From assembly GCA_013697825.1 (NCBI GenBank), contig JACCWD010000160.1:1-42122 (forward strand): 42,122 bases of DNA, read 5' to 3'. Under the pieces are notes generated by a model, which was not told the DNA's origin, searched no databases, and was given only the letters and a program-made list of their open reading frames with translations. Within the stretch, counting starts at the first letter, position 1; every line of letters begins with the position of its first letter. Shown piece by piece: positions 31,687 through 40,317 of the stretch. Origin of the DNA: Rubrobacter sp. (lineage in GTDB: Bacteria > Actinomycetota > Rubrobacteria > Rubrobacterales > Rubrobacteraceae). A program made the position numbers and the translations under genes.

Positions 31687-34056
31687 TCAATTCCTAAGCG
31701 GCTTCCCCGTCCGCAACATAGCCTCGATCCTCTCATGCGTCTGACTATTTTCGAGGAGCGCGAGAAACCCTTCCCTTTCGAGCTTGAGCATATGCTCCTC
31801 CGGAACCCATTGCCCGAGCGCGAGATCTCCGCCCGTGAGAACCCGCGCGGTTTGCCCCGCGACGACGCCGTCATACTCGCTCGCGTAATGACCCCATTGC
31901 ATCGTGAGCACGCCCACTTCGAGCGCGGCCCGCGCCGAACGCCCGGCAGCGTACACGTTCGCGCCGTGCTCCGGCGGCGTGTATCCGTCCGAGAGGTCGA
32001 GGACTTCACGCTTCGCCGTGGAGATGAGATGCTCGGGGTTCATCACCACCCGGTCGTCGTCTTCGAGGAAGCCGATCTCCCGCGCTTCGAGGCCGCTCGC
32101 CGCGACTTTCGCCGTCGCGATGGTCTCGAATGCTTTTTGAAGGAACGGAAGCACGGGCGCGTCGGGGGCGTTTTTTATGGACTTCGAGACGATTCGCCTC
32201 GCGAGTTCTTTCGTTCCGCCGCCCGCCGGTATGAGGCCGACCCCGGCTTCGACGAGGCCCATGTATGTCTCTCCCGCTGCGACGACGCGATCCGAGTGGA
32301 GGCATATTTCGAGGCCGCCCCCGAGGGTTTGCCCCTTCGGCGCGGAGACGACGGGCTTGTCGGCGTACCGGAAGGCCATGAGGAGGTTTTGCAAAGCCGA
32401 GACCCGCTTCTCGACCATCGAGAGCATCCCGCCCTTCGCCGCCATCCCGACCTCGCCGAGATTCGCCCCGACGCAAAAATTGTTCCCTTCGTTCCCGATG
32501 ACGAGCCCGACGACATCATCCCGGTCGAGCGCGGCGAGAGCCTTCTTCCCCATCTCCAAAGTGTTCCCGTCGATGGAGTTCCCCCGCGAATGGAATTCGA
32601 GGCAAAGCACCCCGTCCCCGAGGTCGAGGAGGCTCGCCGAGTCGTTCCGTTCGAGTTCCTTCCCCTCGTCGCGGAGGCGGTCGAGGGATATGTACATCGG
32701 GTCTTCACGCACGGCCTCGTATTTTTTCGACACCGGACTGTATGCGACCTCTCGCCCATTCTCCTCGCTATAAAAGTTCTCGTTGCCCGCGCCGAGCATC
32801 TCCTCGACCCATTCGGCGACTTCGATGTCGAGGGACTTCATCCGGTTCACGGTCTCCTCCACGCCGAGCATGTCCCACGTGCGGAACGGCCCGGCTTTAT
32901 GCCCGAAGCCCCACTCCATCGCGTGGTCGGCGTCCACGAGCGTGTCGGATATTTCCGGTATGCGCCGCGCCGAATACGCGAGGTACGGGAGCATCGTGTC
33001 GCGGAGGAAGCGGGCGTGCTTGTCCGACTCGGCTTTGTCCATGATGAATTGGAGGCGGCTCGCGAGGTCGCCCTCTTCACGAGCTTGCGGGACGAGCGGG
33101 ACGTTCGGGTTCTCGGCGAGTTTGTGTTCGAACGTTTCGAGGTCGAGAACGTCGAAAACGGTTTCGCCGTCGCGCTTCGTCCGCTTGAAAAAGCCCGCCC
33201 CCGTTTTGTTTCCGAGGAGGTTCTTTTCGAGCATCTCCTTGAGTTTCGGATGCGGTTTGAGATCCTCGCGCGACTCGTCCTCGGGAACCGCCTCATACAA
33301 ATTCTCCGCCACTCCGACGGCGATGTCGAGTCCGACGGTGTCGTTGAGGCGAAAGGTCGCGGTCTTCGGGTGGCCGACAAGGGGGCCGGTGATGGCGTCG
33401 ATCTCCTCGACAGAATACCCGTTCTCGAAGGCGTACGTCACCGACTGCATCCCCGCGAAAGACCCGAGCCGATTCCCGATGAAGTTCGGGGTGTCTTTGG
33501 CTGTCACGCCGCCCTTCCCGAGAACCCTTTCCCCGAACGTCCGAACGAACTCGACGACTTCTTCGCTCGTCTCCTCCGTCGGGATGATTTCGAGGAGTTT
33601 CAAATACCGCGGCGGGTTGAAAAAGTGCGTCCCGAGAAAACGCTTTTTGAAAGCGTCCGAACGCCCCTCCGCGACCTCGTGGAGCGGAATGCCCGAGGTG
33701 TTCGAGGAAAGGATCGCGGCCTCCTTCGCGGTGTTTTCGACGCGCGCCCAGAGTTCCCGCTTCGGTTCGAGCTTCTCGATGATCGCCTCGACGATCCAAT
33801 CCGCGTCGGAGATCCTCTCGAAGTCGTCCTCGAAGTTTCCGAGCCGGATGCGGTCGGCGACCGTTTTGCTCATGAGCGCGGGCGGGCGCGACTTCGCCAT
33901 CCGGTCGTATCCGCCCTTCACGACGGCGTCGTTGTCGTCGCCGTCGGGGGCGATATCCAAAAGCTCGACTTCGAACCCGGCGTTCGCGCAATGTCCGGCG
34001 ATGGCCGCGCCCATCGTGCCAGCCCCGAGGACCGCCACTTTACGAATATTCTTCAT
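31687..34056 (-). CDS. fadN: FadN-type 3-hydroxyacyl-CoA dehydrogenase/enoyl-CoA hydratase
   Basis: The 789-residue protein has the dehydrogenase first: the NAD-binding motif VAVLGAGTMGAAIAGHC at residues 7-23, and THFFNPPRYLKLLEIIPTEE near 190. An enoyl-CoA hydratase/isomerase-like region is near 460-620 (GANLGEVGMAAKGG, QTLGGGLEICLHSDRVVAAG). The size and dehydrogenase-first order match FadN of Bacillus rather than FadB of E. coli. It hydrates and oxidises enoyl-CoA during fatty acid breakdown. ATG 34056 follows AGGAGGCACG; the open frame continues upstream to 34335 only as an antisense-like shadow. It overlaps the upstream DUF4442 gene by 4 bp. Confidence 0.93.
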   Translation of the reverse strand: MKNIRKVAVLGAGTMGAAIAGHCANAGFEVELLDIAPDGDDNDAVVKGGYDRMAKSRPPALMSKTVADRIRLGNFEDDFERISDADWIVEAIIEKLEPKRELWARVENTAKEAAILSSNTSGIPLHEVAEGRSDAFKKRFLGTHFFNPPRYLKLLEIIPTEETSEEVVEFVRTFGERVLGKGGVTAKDTPNFIGNRLGSFAGMQSVTYAFENGYSVEEIDAITGPLVGHPKTATFRLNDTVGLDIAVGVAENLYEAVPEDESREDLKPHPKLKEMLEKNLLGNKTGAGFFKRTKRDGETVFDVLDLETFEHKLAENPNVPLVPQAREEGDLASRLQFIMDKAESDKHARFLRDTMLPYLAYSARRIPEISDTLVDADHAMEWGFGHKAGPFRTWDMLGVEETVNRMKSLDIEVAEWVEEMLGAGNENFYSEENGREVAYSPVSKKYEAVREDPMYISLDRLRDEGKELERNDSASLLDLGDGVLCLEFHSRGNSIDGNTLEMGKKALAALDRDDVVGLVIGNEGNNFCVGANLGEVGMAAKGGMLSMVEKRVSALQNLLMAFRYADKPVVSAPKGQTLGGGLEICLHSDRVVAAGETYMGLVEAGVGLIPAGGGTKELARRIVSKSIKNAPDAPVLPFLQKAFETIATAKVAASGLEAREIGFLEDDDRVVMNPEHLISTAKREVLDLSDGYTPPEHGANVYAAGRSARAALEVGVLTMQWGHYASEYDGVVAGQTARVLTGGDLALGQWVPEEHMLKLEREGFLALLENSQTHERIEAMLRTGKPLRN

Positions 34057-34577
34057 CGTGCCTCCTTCTCGGTTCTTCGTATTTCCCGCTTTTGAATCAT
34101 ACGCCCTTCGACTTCCTCCGGCGGACTCCGCCACCCGACATACACCGTCTTCTCGATGATCGCGTGCGCCTCCCCCTTTTCGTCCACGAGCTCCACGACA
34201 TATACCCGATCCACGCTCTTCCTCCCCCGAAGAGCCGCCAAAATCTCCTCGACCTCCCCGTCTTCGAGGACGAAGCGGGCGTGGAGCGTCCCCCGCCCGG
34301 GCCTCCGGTACCGTATCCTCGCCGCTTTGTCCCACACGACGAACTCCGCCCCGACGTTCTTTGCGACCATCATCGCGTAAAACGGGTCGATGGCGGCGTA
34401 TATGCTCCCACCGAAGAGCGCGCCCGAACTCCCCTTCGTGCGCCAGTTATACGGAAGCTCCATCCGCACCTCGCGCCAGTCATCGGCTATGTATTTCACC
34501 CTCCCGCCGCTCCCGAAGTACGCCGGATAAAAGTTTATGGCATGCCGGAGGAGCCTCTTCTTCACGGCCCCGATCAC
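34053..34577 (-). CDS. DUF4442 hotdog-fold putative acyl-CoA thioesterase
   Basis: This 174-residue protein has a hotdog-type core: INFYPAYFGSGGRVKYIADD at the start, ELPYNWRTKGSSGALFGGSI then YAAIDPFYAMM in the helix region, and VVWDKAARIRYRRPGRG. Family members are thought to hydrolyse acyl-CoA, but function is mostly unproven. GTG 34577 overlaps the PadR stop (GTGA), and its own stop overlaps the fadN start. This dictates a single PadR-thioesterase-FadN transcript and ties the protein to fatty acid turnover. Confidence 0.8.
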   Translation of the reverse strand: MIGAVKKRLLRHAINFYPAYFGSGGRVKYIADDWREVRMELPYNWRTKGSSGALFGGSIYAAIDPFYAMMVAKNVGAEFVVWDKAARIRYRRPGRGTLHARFVLEDGEVEEILAALRGRKSVDRVYVVELVDEKGEAHAIIEKTVYVGWRSPPEEVEGRMIQKREIRRTEKEAR

Positions 34578-34966
34578 GACCCGTATATCTCTCGTTGAAG
34601 CGATTCGATGGCGCGGCGCATCCGGGCGAGGTTCTCCTCGAAGCGATCCTTCATCTCGGCATACTTCTCCTCGCCCTCGGCGGTGATCGTATAAAAACGC
34701 CGCGTCCTCGTGTCGGGGTCCTCCCACTCCGCCGTCACATACCCCTTCTCTTCGAGCCGCCGAAGAAGCGGATACACGGTATTCGGCGAAACGACCATCA
34801 CCCCATCGGTCATCTCCTTCACCCCGCGTATGATGGAGTTCCCGTACTCAGGCTTTTTGGAAACCATATGGAGTATGAGCACCGGGAATATATCCCGAGT
34901 CTTCACCTCACCGAGGAAAAGCTCCTTCGGCGTGGTCGTCGGCGAAGCCTTCGACGAGTCAGTCAT
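34574..34966 (-). CDS. PadR-family transcriptional regulator
   Basis: This 130-residue winged-helix protein has the PadR core LILHMVSKKPEYGNSIIRGV, then VVSPNTVYPLLRRLEEKGYV, the wing WEDPDTRTRRFYTITAEGEE, and a C-terminal dimerisation helix. The ATG at 34966 is preceded by GAGAGGGG; the frame continues upstream only into repeat-like sequence. It is the first gene of PadR-DUF4442-fadN-fadA, so it probably senses an acyl or aromatic ligand and controls its own operon. Confidence 0.88.
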   Translation of the reverse strand: MTDSSKASPTTTPKELFLGEVKTRDIFPVLILHMVSKKPEYGNSIIRGVKEMTDGVMVVSPNTVYPLLRRLEEKGYVTAEWEDPDTRTRRFYTITAEGEEKYAEMKDRFEENLARMRRAIESLQREIYGS

Positions 34967-35362
34967 TCGCGCCCCTCTCGCCCACACCGAACCCGCCGAA
35001 GACGCGTCGATACGCACCTCCGCCCGAATGACACCCACCGCCACGGAAGACGCGCCGCCGAAGAGACACGCCGCCGGGAAAGCGGGCCGTCGGGGAACTC
35101 GCCGACGAAAGGCGCCCCACCGAAGAAGCGCGCCGACGACTGCACGCCTCGACGGAAGACACATCGCCGAAAGGACGCTTCGGCGGAAAGGCTCATTCTC
35201 CGGCGACGCGCCGCCGAAAAGACGCTTCGACGGGCGGCGAACCGACGAAAGGACGCATCGGCGAGAGACGCATCGGCAAGGCATGCGCCTCCGGGGAGGC
35301 GAGGCGTCGGGGAGGCGGGATGTCGGCGCGTCGAGGCGAGGGCGGCGTTCGATGTCCCCGGC
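34967..35362. repeat. Degenerate GC-rich minisatellite-like spacer
   Basis: About 390 bp lie between padR and the end of fadD. On the plus strand many loose copies of a 20-25-bp unit occur, of the form GCCGNNGAAARGACGC, for example GCCGAAAGGACGCTTCGGCG, GCCGAAAAGACGCTTCGACG and ACGAAAGGACGCATCGGCG. All six frames stay largely open because of base composition, but none has recognisable homology. The padR promoter should lie at its left end. I see no gene in it. Confidence 0.55.
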
Positions 35363-37153
35363 TCACGCATAAAGGCTCTTTATCTCGTCGTCGTATCGGT
35401 CGCGCACGACGCGGTTCTTCACTTTCAGCGTCGGGGTGAGTTCGCCCTCTTCCTGCGAAAGCTCGCGGGAGAGAAGCTCGAACTTCTTCGGCCTCTCATA
35501 GTCGGCGAACTGCCGAGTCGCCTCCTCGATGTCTTTTTGTATGAGCTCCTTCGCCTTCTCGCTCCCCGAAAGCGACTCGTCCGAATCCCCCGATCCGAGC
35601 GACTTCCTCACCGCGTCATAATCCGGGACGACGAGTGCGGACACGTACTTCCGCCCATCGCCGAGGACGACCGCTTGCGTGATGTGGGGCGCGATGGCGA
35701 GCGCGGCCTCGATCGGCTGCGGCGCGACGTTCTTCCCCGTCGAAAGCACGAGAAGGTTTTTGAGGCGGTCGGTGATCGAGAGGAACCCGTCTTCGAGTTC
35801 CCCCACATCCCCCGTCCGAAAAAACCCGTCCTCGGTGAAGGCTTCGGCGTCCGCCTCGGGATTGTCGAGGTACCCGGAGAAAACCGACGGCCCCTTCACT
35901 TGAACCTCTCCCCCGTCCCCGATCCTCACTTCGAGGTTCGAGAGTGGCTTCCCGACCGTCCCGAACCTCACGCTCTCGAGCCGATTGCACGCGATGACGG
36001 GCGAGGTCTCCGTGAGTCCGTACCCTTCCATGACCTTTATCCCGGCGGCGTGGAAGAACCTCCCGACCTCCCCGTCGAGCTTCGCCCCGCCGGAGACGAA
36101 GAACTTCGAACGCCCCCCCACGGCCTCGCGCAGTTTCTTGAAAACGACGCGGTCGAATATAGCCATCTTTATTTTCAGTCCGAGCGGAACCTTCTCGCCC
36201 CGGTTCTCGTATTCATACCTTTGCTTTCCGGCCTCGATGGCGGCGTTGAAGAGTCTTTGGCGAGACTCCGGCCCCTCCCCGACCATCGCCGTTACGCGGG
36301 CGTGCATCTTCTCGTAAAGCCTCGGGACGCTCGACATCACCGTCGGCTTTATCTCGCGGAGGTTCTCCGGGACGGTGTCTATGGACTCGGCGTAATACGT
36401 CGCAGCCCCGGTCGAGAGGGCGTAATATTGCCCCGATGTCCGCTCGAAGACGTGCGAGAGCGGGAGGAAAGAAAGAAAAGTGTCCTCGCTCGTCGTCGGA
36501 AGGGCTTCGTATATCCCCTCGACGTTCGCCAAAATATTCCCGTGGGTGAGCATCGCGCCCTTCGGAAGCCCCGTCGTCCCGGAGGTGTATATGATCGTGG
36601 CGAGGTCGGAGCGGGAGATCTCCTTCCACCCCTCCTCCCATTCCTCGACGGGATTCTCTTCCCCATCCTTCGAGACATCCTCGAAGCGCTTCGCATCCGT
36701 CCCCGAAACGTCGCCTTCGACGAGGACGACGTATTCGAGGTTCGGTGCTTCGTCCCGGACATCGAGAACGCGGTCGAGGAGGCGGCGATCCTCGACGACG
36801 GCGACCTTCGCCCCCGATGTCTTCAAAATATGCGCGACTTGCTCGCCTTCGAGAGTCGGATAAACCGGGACGGTCGCCGCCCCGAGGCTTTGAATGGCGA
36901 GGTCGGAAATCGGCCACTCCAACCGGTTCGTGCTCATGAGCGCGACCCGATCCCCCGAACCCACGCCCATCGCCGAAAGCCCGGCGGCAAACTCCTTCAC
37001 CCGACTCCACAACCCCACATACGAGAGAGTGCGCCACCCCCCCGCCTCCTTCCACCCGTACGCTACATTCCCACCGCGCAGCTCCACGCTGAGGCGGATC
37101 ATCTCCACAATGCTCGATGCCCGGGCCGCATGCCCTCCATTCGGCGCGTCCAT
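35363..37153 (-). CDS. fadD: Long-chain acyl-CoA synthetase
   Basis: This 596-residue ANL-superfamily enzyme activates fatty acids with ATP and CoA. It has the AMP-binding motif TIIYTSGTTGLPKGAMLTHG, the substrate-channel region FLSFLPLSHVFERTSGQYY, and VMEGYGLTETSPVI. The hinge region includes EDGFFRTGDVGELEDGFLSI then TDRLKNLLVLSTGKNVAPQP. It ends TLKVKNRVVRDRYDDEIKSL with the late lysine region. ATG 37153 follows GGGGGAGAGG. It is divergent from the acyl-CoA dehydrogenase gene with palindromes in the spacer. Confidence 0.94.
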   Translation of the reverse strand: MDAPNGGHAARASSIVEMIRLSVELRGGNVAYGWKEAGGWRTLSYVGLWSRVKEFAAGLSAMGVGSGDRVALMSTNRLEWPISDLAIQSLGAATVPVYPTLEGEQVAHILKTSGAKVAVVEDRRLLDRVLDVRDEAPNLEYVVLVEGDVSGTDAKRFEDVSKDGEENPVEEWEEGWKEISRSDLATIIYTSGTTGLPKGAMLTHGNILANVEGIYEALPTTSEDTFLSFLPLSHVFERTSGQYYALSTGAATYYAESIDTVPENLREIKPTVMSSVPRLYEKMHARVTAMVGEGPESRQRLFNAAIEAGKQRYEYENRGEKVPLGLKIKMAIFDRVVFKKLREAVGGRSKFFVSGGAKLDGEVGRFFHAAGIKVMEGYGLTETSPVIACNRLESVRFGTVGKPLSNLEVRIGDGGEVQVKGPSVFSGYLDNPEADAEAFTEDGFFRTGDVGELEDGFLSITDRLKNLLVLSTGKNVAPQPIEAALAIAPHITQAVVLGDGRKYVSALVVPDYDAVRKSLGSGDSDESLSGSEKAKELIQKDIEEATRQFADYERPKKFELLSRELSQEEGELTPTLKVKNRVVRDRYDDEIKSLYA

Positions 37154-37176
37154 GAAAACCTCTCCCCCTCTTCGAT

Positions 37177-37202
37177 GTTGTCAGAAATGATAACGTCAGT
37201 TA
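37177..37202. promoter_or_regulatory. Overlapping palindromes upstream of fadD
   Basis: GTTGTCAGAAATGATAAC (37177-37194; 6 of 7 arm positions match) overlaps TAACGTCAGTTA (37191-37202; perfect 4-bp arms). They lie 24-49 bp before the fadD ATG, a usual operator position. A TetR- or GntR-type fatty-acid regulator is a candidate binder, but none is identified. Confidence 0.45.
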
Positions 37203-37237
37203 GGATACCATCCATGAGTCGGACGTGGCAAGGGCTT

Positions 37238-37290
37238 CGAGTTCTCTGTTCTCAGTTTTTAGCCGGGAACCGGGAACGGTCGCGAAACGA
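37238..37290. repeat. Family A repeat in the fadD-acyl-CoA dehydrogenase spacer
   Basis: GTTCTCTGTTCTCAGTTTTT is followed by AGCCGGGAACCGGGAACGG. Other copies are at 2459, 17191, 19908 and 31638. Here it lies upstream of both divergent genes, so it is not restricted to transcript ends. Confidence 0.6.
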
Positions 37291-37346
37291 CCCGAGCGAA
37301 GCTCCATGCTAAAGTTTTCCGAGAGGAATCGGACAAGGAGGAGTAC

Positions 37347-38546
37347 ATGATCGCCGACGTGCACACATCTCTCGGGACGGATTTCTATCTGCTCGACGAG
37401 CTTTTGACGGATGAGGAGCGGGAGATACGCGACAAGGTTCGCGCTTTCTGCGACCGCGAGGTCATCCCGGTGATGGGCGAATACTGGGACAAGGCCGAGT
37501 TTCCTATGCACATCTTCAAGATGTTCGCCGAACTCGATATATGCGGCGGGAGCATACAAGGGTATGGATGCCCCGGCATGAGCAAGCTCGCCGAGGGGCT
37601 CCTCGCCGTCGAACTCGCGCGCGGCGACGGTTCATTGAACACCGCCTTCGGGGTACATTCCGGGCTTGCGATGGGGAGCATTGCCATACTTGGCTCGGAG
37701 GAGCAAAAAGAGAAGTACCTCCCTTCGATGGCGAAGATGGAGACGCTCGGGTGCTTCGCGCTCACGGAGCCGGATCACGGCTCGGACGTCGTCATGCTCG
37801 AAACTTTCGCGATGCGTGATGGGGACGAGTACATTCTCAACGGGAAGAAGAAGTGGATCGGCGGCGGCACGTACTCCGACATCGCCATCGTGTGGGCGCG
37901 CGACGCGAGCGACATGGAAGTCAAAGCCTTCATCGTCGAGACCGATTCCGAAGGGTATTCCGCCGAAGTACAAACCGGAAAGATGGCGAAAAGGGCTGTG
38001 TGGCAGGCGGAGATCACACTCGACAACGTCCGCGTTCCCGCCGAGAACAAACTCGAAAAAGCGAACTCCTTCAAAGACACTTCGAAGGTTCTCACCGCGA
38101 CGCGGTACGGAGTGGCATGGGAAGGCATCGGCCACGCCGTCGCGAGCTATGAGGCGGCGGTTCAATACGCCAAGGATCGCAAAGTCTTCACCCGCCCGCT
38201 CGAAACATACCAGCTCATACAAAACAAACTCGCCAACATGCTCGCGGAGATCACACATTGCCAGCTTATGGGGCATCGCCTCGCGCAGCTTTTCGAGGAA
38301 GGAAAGATGACGGGCGGAATGGCCTCCCTCGCCAAAATGTCCATCGCCAAGAAATGCAAGCAGGTTTGCTCCGACGCCCGCGACATCCTCGGCGGGAACG
38401 GCGTGCTTCTCGAATACCTCGTCGCGAAGCATTTGGCGGACATGGAGATCGTGTACACGTACGAGGGGACGGACATCGTACAGTCGCTCATCGTCGGGCG
38501 GGAGATCACCGGCGTTCAGGCGATGGCTCCGAGCCGCAAAGGATAG
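37347..38546 (+). CDS. Acyl-CoA dehydrogenase, glutaryl-CoA dehydrogenase-like
   Basis: This 399-residue flavoenzyme introduces the alpha-beta double bond into acyl-CoA. It contains FALTEPDHGSDVVMLETFA (FAD/substrate loop), KKKWIGGGTYSDIAIVWARD, ARDILGGNGVLLEYLVAKHL, and TYEGTDIVQSLIVGREITGV with the catalytic Glu. The last motif resembles glutaryl-CoA dehydrogenases more than medium-chain enzymes, so decarboxylating activity is possible but unproven. AAGGAGGAGTAC precedes ATG 37347. A strong terminator follows. With FadD, FadN and FadA it completes a beta-oxidation set. Confidence 0.92.
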   Translation: MIADVHTSLGTDFYLLDELLTDEEREIRDKVRAFCDREVIPVMGEYWDKAEFPMHIFKMFAELDICGGSIQGYGCPGMSKLAEGLLAVELARGDGSLNTAFGVHSGLAMGSIAILGSEEQKEKYLPSMAKMETLGCFALTEPDHGSDVVMLETFAMRDGDEYILNGKKKWIGGGTYSDIAIVWARDASDMEVKAFIVETDSEGYSAEVQTGKMAKRAVWQAEITLDNVRVPAENKLEKANSFKDTSKVLTATRYGVAWEGIGHAVASYEAAVQYAKDRKVFTRPLETYQLIQNKLANMLAEITHCQLMGHRLAQLFEEGKMTGGMASLAKMSIAKKCKQVCSDARDILGGNGVLLEYLVAKHLADMEIVYTYEGTDIVQSLIVGREITGVQAMAPSRKG

Positions 38547-38570
38547 TCCGAAAACAATCGAAGCACTTTC

Positions 38571-38610
38571 GCCGCCCGGAAGGATGAATCTTCCGGGCGG
38601 CTTTCGTTCG
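38571..38610 (+). terminator. Rho-independent terminator after the acyl-CoA dehydrogenase
   Basis: GCCGCCCGGAAG (38571-38582) pairs perfectly with CTTCCGGGCGGC (38590-38601) around a 7-nt loop, followed by TTTCGTTCGT. It begins 24 nt after the stop codon and is the clearest intrinsic terminator in the window. Confidence 0.85.
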
Positions 38611-38627
38611 TCCCGGCTCGTGCGGGA

Positions 38628-39586
38628 TCACAGGCTCGAAGCGACGCGCGGGAGTTCTTCGGCGAGGTCGTCGGTGGCGAGGGCGTAGTTTATGAAGGCT
38701 CCGGCGTTCGCACCGGTCGAGGCGGCATTCATGAGCGATTGCGCCGGGGGTATTCCGACGTCTCCGGCGGCGAAGACCCCTTTCACCGTCGTCTCGCGGG
38801 TCATGGCGTCGGCGGTGATCGAGTACATGTGCATCATCTCGACGTACTTTATTTCACACCCGAGCATCTCGGCGAGCTCCGATCTCTGCCTTTGCGGCGG
38901 GTTCGCGAAAGCCCCTCACGCTCGATCTCCGCCCCGTCCCCGAGCACGATGCGGACGAGCTTCCCCGTCTCCTCGTCGGATTCGACACGGGATATTCCGC
39001 TCTCGTAAAGCAGCACGCCGAGGGCGGACACCTTCCCCCGATCCTCGTCCGAAACCCCGGAACCGTCGGTGATGGCGACGAGGTCGCGACTCAAGTTTCG
39101 GATGAGAACCACGCGGTGCATGAGCGAAGCTCCGTCCCCATACACAGCGAGCGGCGCGTCCCGAACCTCCCACCCGTGGCAATACGGGCAATGGAAGATG
39201 CCCCTCCCCCACGCCTCCGCGAACCCCGGAATGTCCGGCATCTCATCCACCACCCCCGAAGCGAGGAGTATCTTCCGGGCGGCGACGGCTTCCCCGCCAT
39301 CGAGCCCCACCTCGAAATCCCCGTCCGAGCCGGATGCTCCGACGGCCACGCCTTCCCTCACCTCGACGCTCGGGTACGCTTCGAGATCTCGCCTTCCATG
39401 CCGAAGAAGCTCCTCGGGCGAAGCTCCGTCGCGGGTGAAGAAGCCGTGGGAATGCTCCGACGGAGCGTTCCTCGGCGGGCCGCCATCGAGGACGAGCGTC
39501 CGCCGCTTCGAGCGCCCGAGCATGAGCGCCGCCGAAAGTCCCGCCGCGCCCGCCCCGACTACGACGACATCATACTTTTCAGCCAT
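38628..39586 (-). pseudogene. Thioredoxin-reductase-like FAD oxidoreductase with a frameshift
   Basis: The 5' part starts at ATG 39586 (AAGGAGGCGGAG upstream). It encodes VVVVGAGAAGLSAALMLGRS (FAD site), FHCPYCHGWEVRD (redox CPYC) and AVYGDGASLMHRVVLIRNLS. The frame then breaks near 38906-38911 and stops at 38849. The missing C-terminus is in another frame: SELAEMLGCEIKYVEM, then GVFAAGDVGIPPAQSLMNAA with the second FAD motif, ending at 38628. Adding one T to the CTTTCG run (minus strand) restores EGLFANPPQRQRSELAEMLG. It is therefore a single-base deletion or a base-calling error. The gene overlaps the XRE-cupin gene by 8 bp, as an operon. Confidence 0.82.
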
Positions 39587-40241
39587 CTCCGCCTCCTTCG
39601 TGTTCATGCACTCCATGTTCGTGCATTCCGTGCCTTTCGTGGAGCGTCGAAGCCGACCTCCCCGGCCCGCCGACCGCGCCCGCGACCATGAGCATCTCAA
39701 CCTCCTCGTAGCCGAGAACGTCGAAGGAATGTTCGAGCATCCCATCGAAGTACGCGGCGTCGCCCGCTTCGAGTTCGACGACCTCGCCGCCGAGAGTGAG
39801 CCGGAGCCGGCCGGAGATGACGTAAAGCCACTCCTCGCCTTCGTGGCGGTGGTGTTCGGTTTCCTCGCCCCGATCCCTCGTAAAAACCACCTTCATGGCC
39901 GCGATGCCCGCCGGCCCGGCCTCCGGCGTGAGGGTTTGGAACCTCACCCCGTGTCCCTCGAAAAACGGCGACTCACTCCCGCGAACCACGATCCCCGGCC
40001 TCTTCCTCTCCTCGATGAGGTCGGCAACCGGAACCCCGAGCCCCGCCGCCACATTCAAAAGCGTCGCCAGAGAAGGCTGCCGCCCCCCGCCCTCCAGCCG
40101 CGAAAGATGCGCCACCGAGACCCCGCTCGCCGCCGAAAGCCCTTCGAGCGTCATCCCCCGAGACGCCCGCGCCCGCCGAACCCGACCACCCACCTCCGCC
40201 ATGACCCCCGCAATGTCCGAACCCGCCCCGATCTCTTCCAT
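39579..40241 (-). CDS. XRE-family regulator with cupin sensor domain and His-rich tail
   Basis: The 220-residue protein has an N-terminal HTH (about 15-75: VRRARASRGMTLEGLSAASG then VSVAHLSRLEGGGRQPSLAT). A cupin follows (about 105-190: HHRHEGEEWLYVISGRLRLT then LEAGDAAYFDGMLEHSFDV), with probable metal-binding His/Glu residues. The tail HERHGMHEHGVHEHEG could bind metal. Such regulators sense small molecules or metals. ATG 40241 is favoured because a promoter sits just upstream and there is no Shine-Dalgarno sequence (leaderless); GTG 40247 is the alternative. A 19-bp palindrome overlaps the promoter. The downstream oxidoreductase overlaps by 8 bp and is probably a target. Confidence 0.87.
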   Translation of the reverse strand: MEEIGAGSDIAGVMAEVGGRVRRARASRGMTLEGLSAASGVSVAHLSRLEGGGRQPSLATLLNVAAGLGVPVADLIEERKRPGIVVRGSESPFFEGHGVRFQTLTPEAGPAGIAAMKVVFTRDRGEETEHHRHEGEEWLYVISGRLRLTLGGEVVELEAGDAAYFDGMLEHSFDVLGYEEVEMLMVAGAVGGPGRSASTLHERHGMHEHGVHEHEGGGDG

Positions 40242-40249
40242 ACTCACGC

Positions 40250-40277
40250 TTTATCATATTGGCAAAATTTTTGTCAA
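40250..40277 (-). promoter_or_regulatory. Promoter and 19-bp palindrome of the XRE-cupin operon
   Basis: TTGGCAAAATTTTTGTCAA (40259-40277) is a palindrome of the form TTGnCAAAAnTTTTGnCAA. On the minus strand its end supplies a consensus -35 TTGACA (40277-40272), and GATAAA (40255-40250) follows after 16 bp. The operator thus covers the -35 and spacer, a classic autorepression layout. Confidence 0.65.
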
Positions 40278-40317
40278 ATATATTTGGGTAAGATGGCTTG
40301 GGAGGCTTCAGGCATCG

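Noticed and set aside
34361-37312. A 983-codon open frame on the plus strand
   Set aside because: It lies antisense to fadD and padR, which have clear family motifs, and its translation is Arg/Pro-rich with no recognisable domain. It is open only because of GC-rich codon composition.
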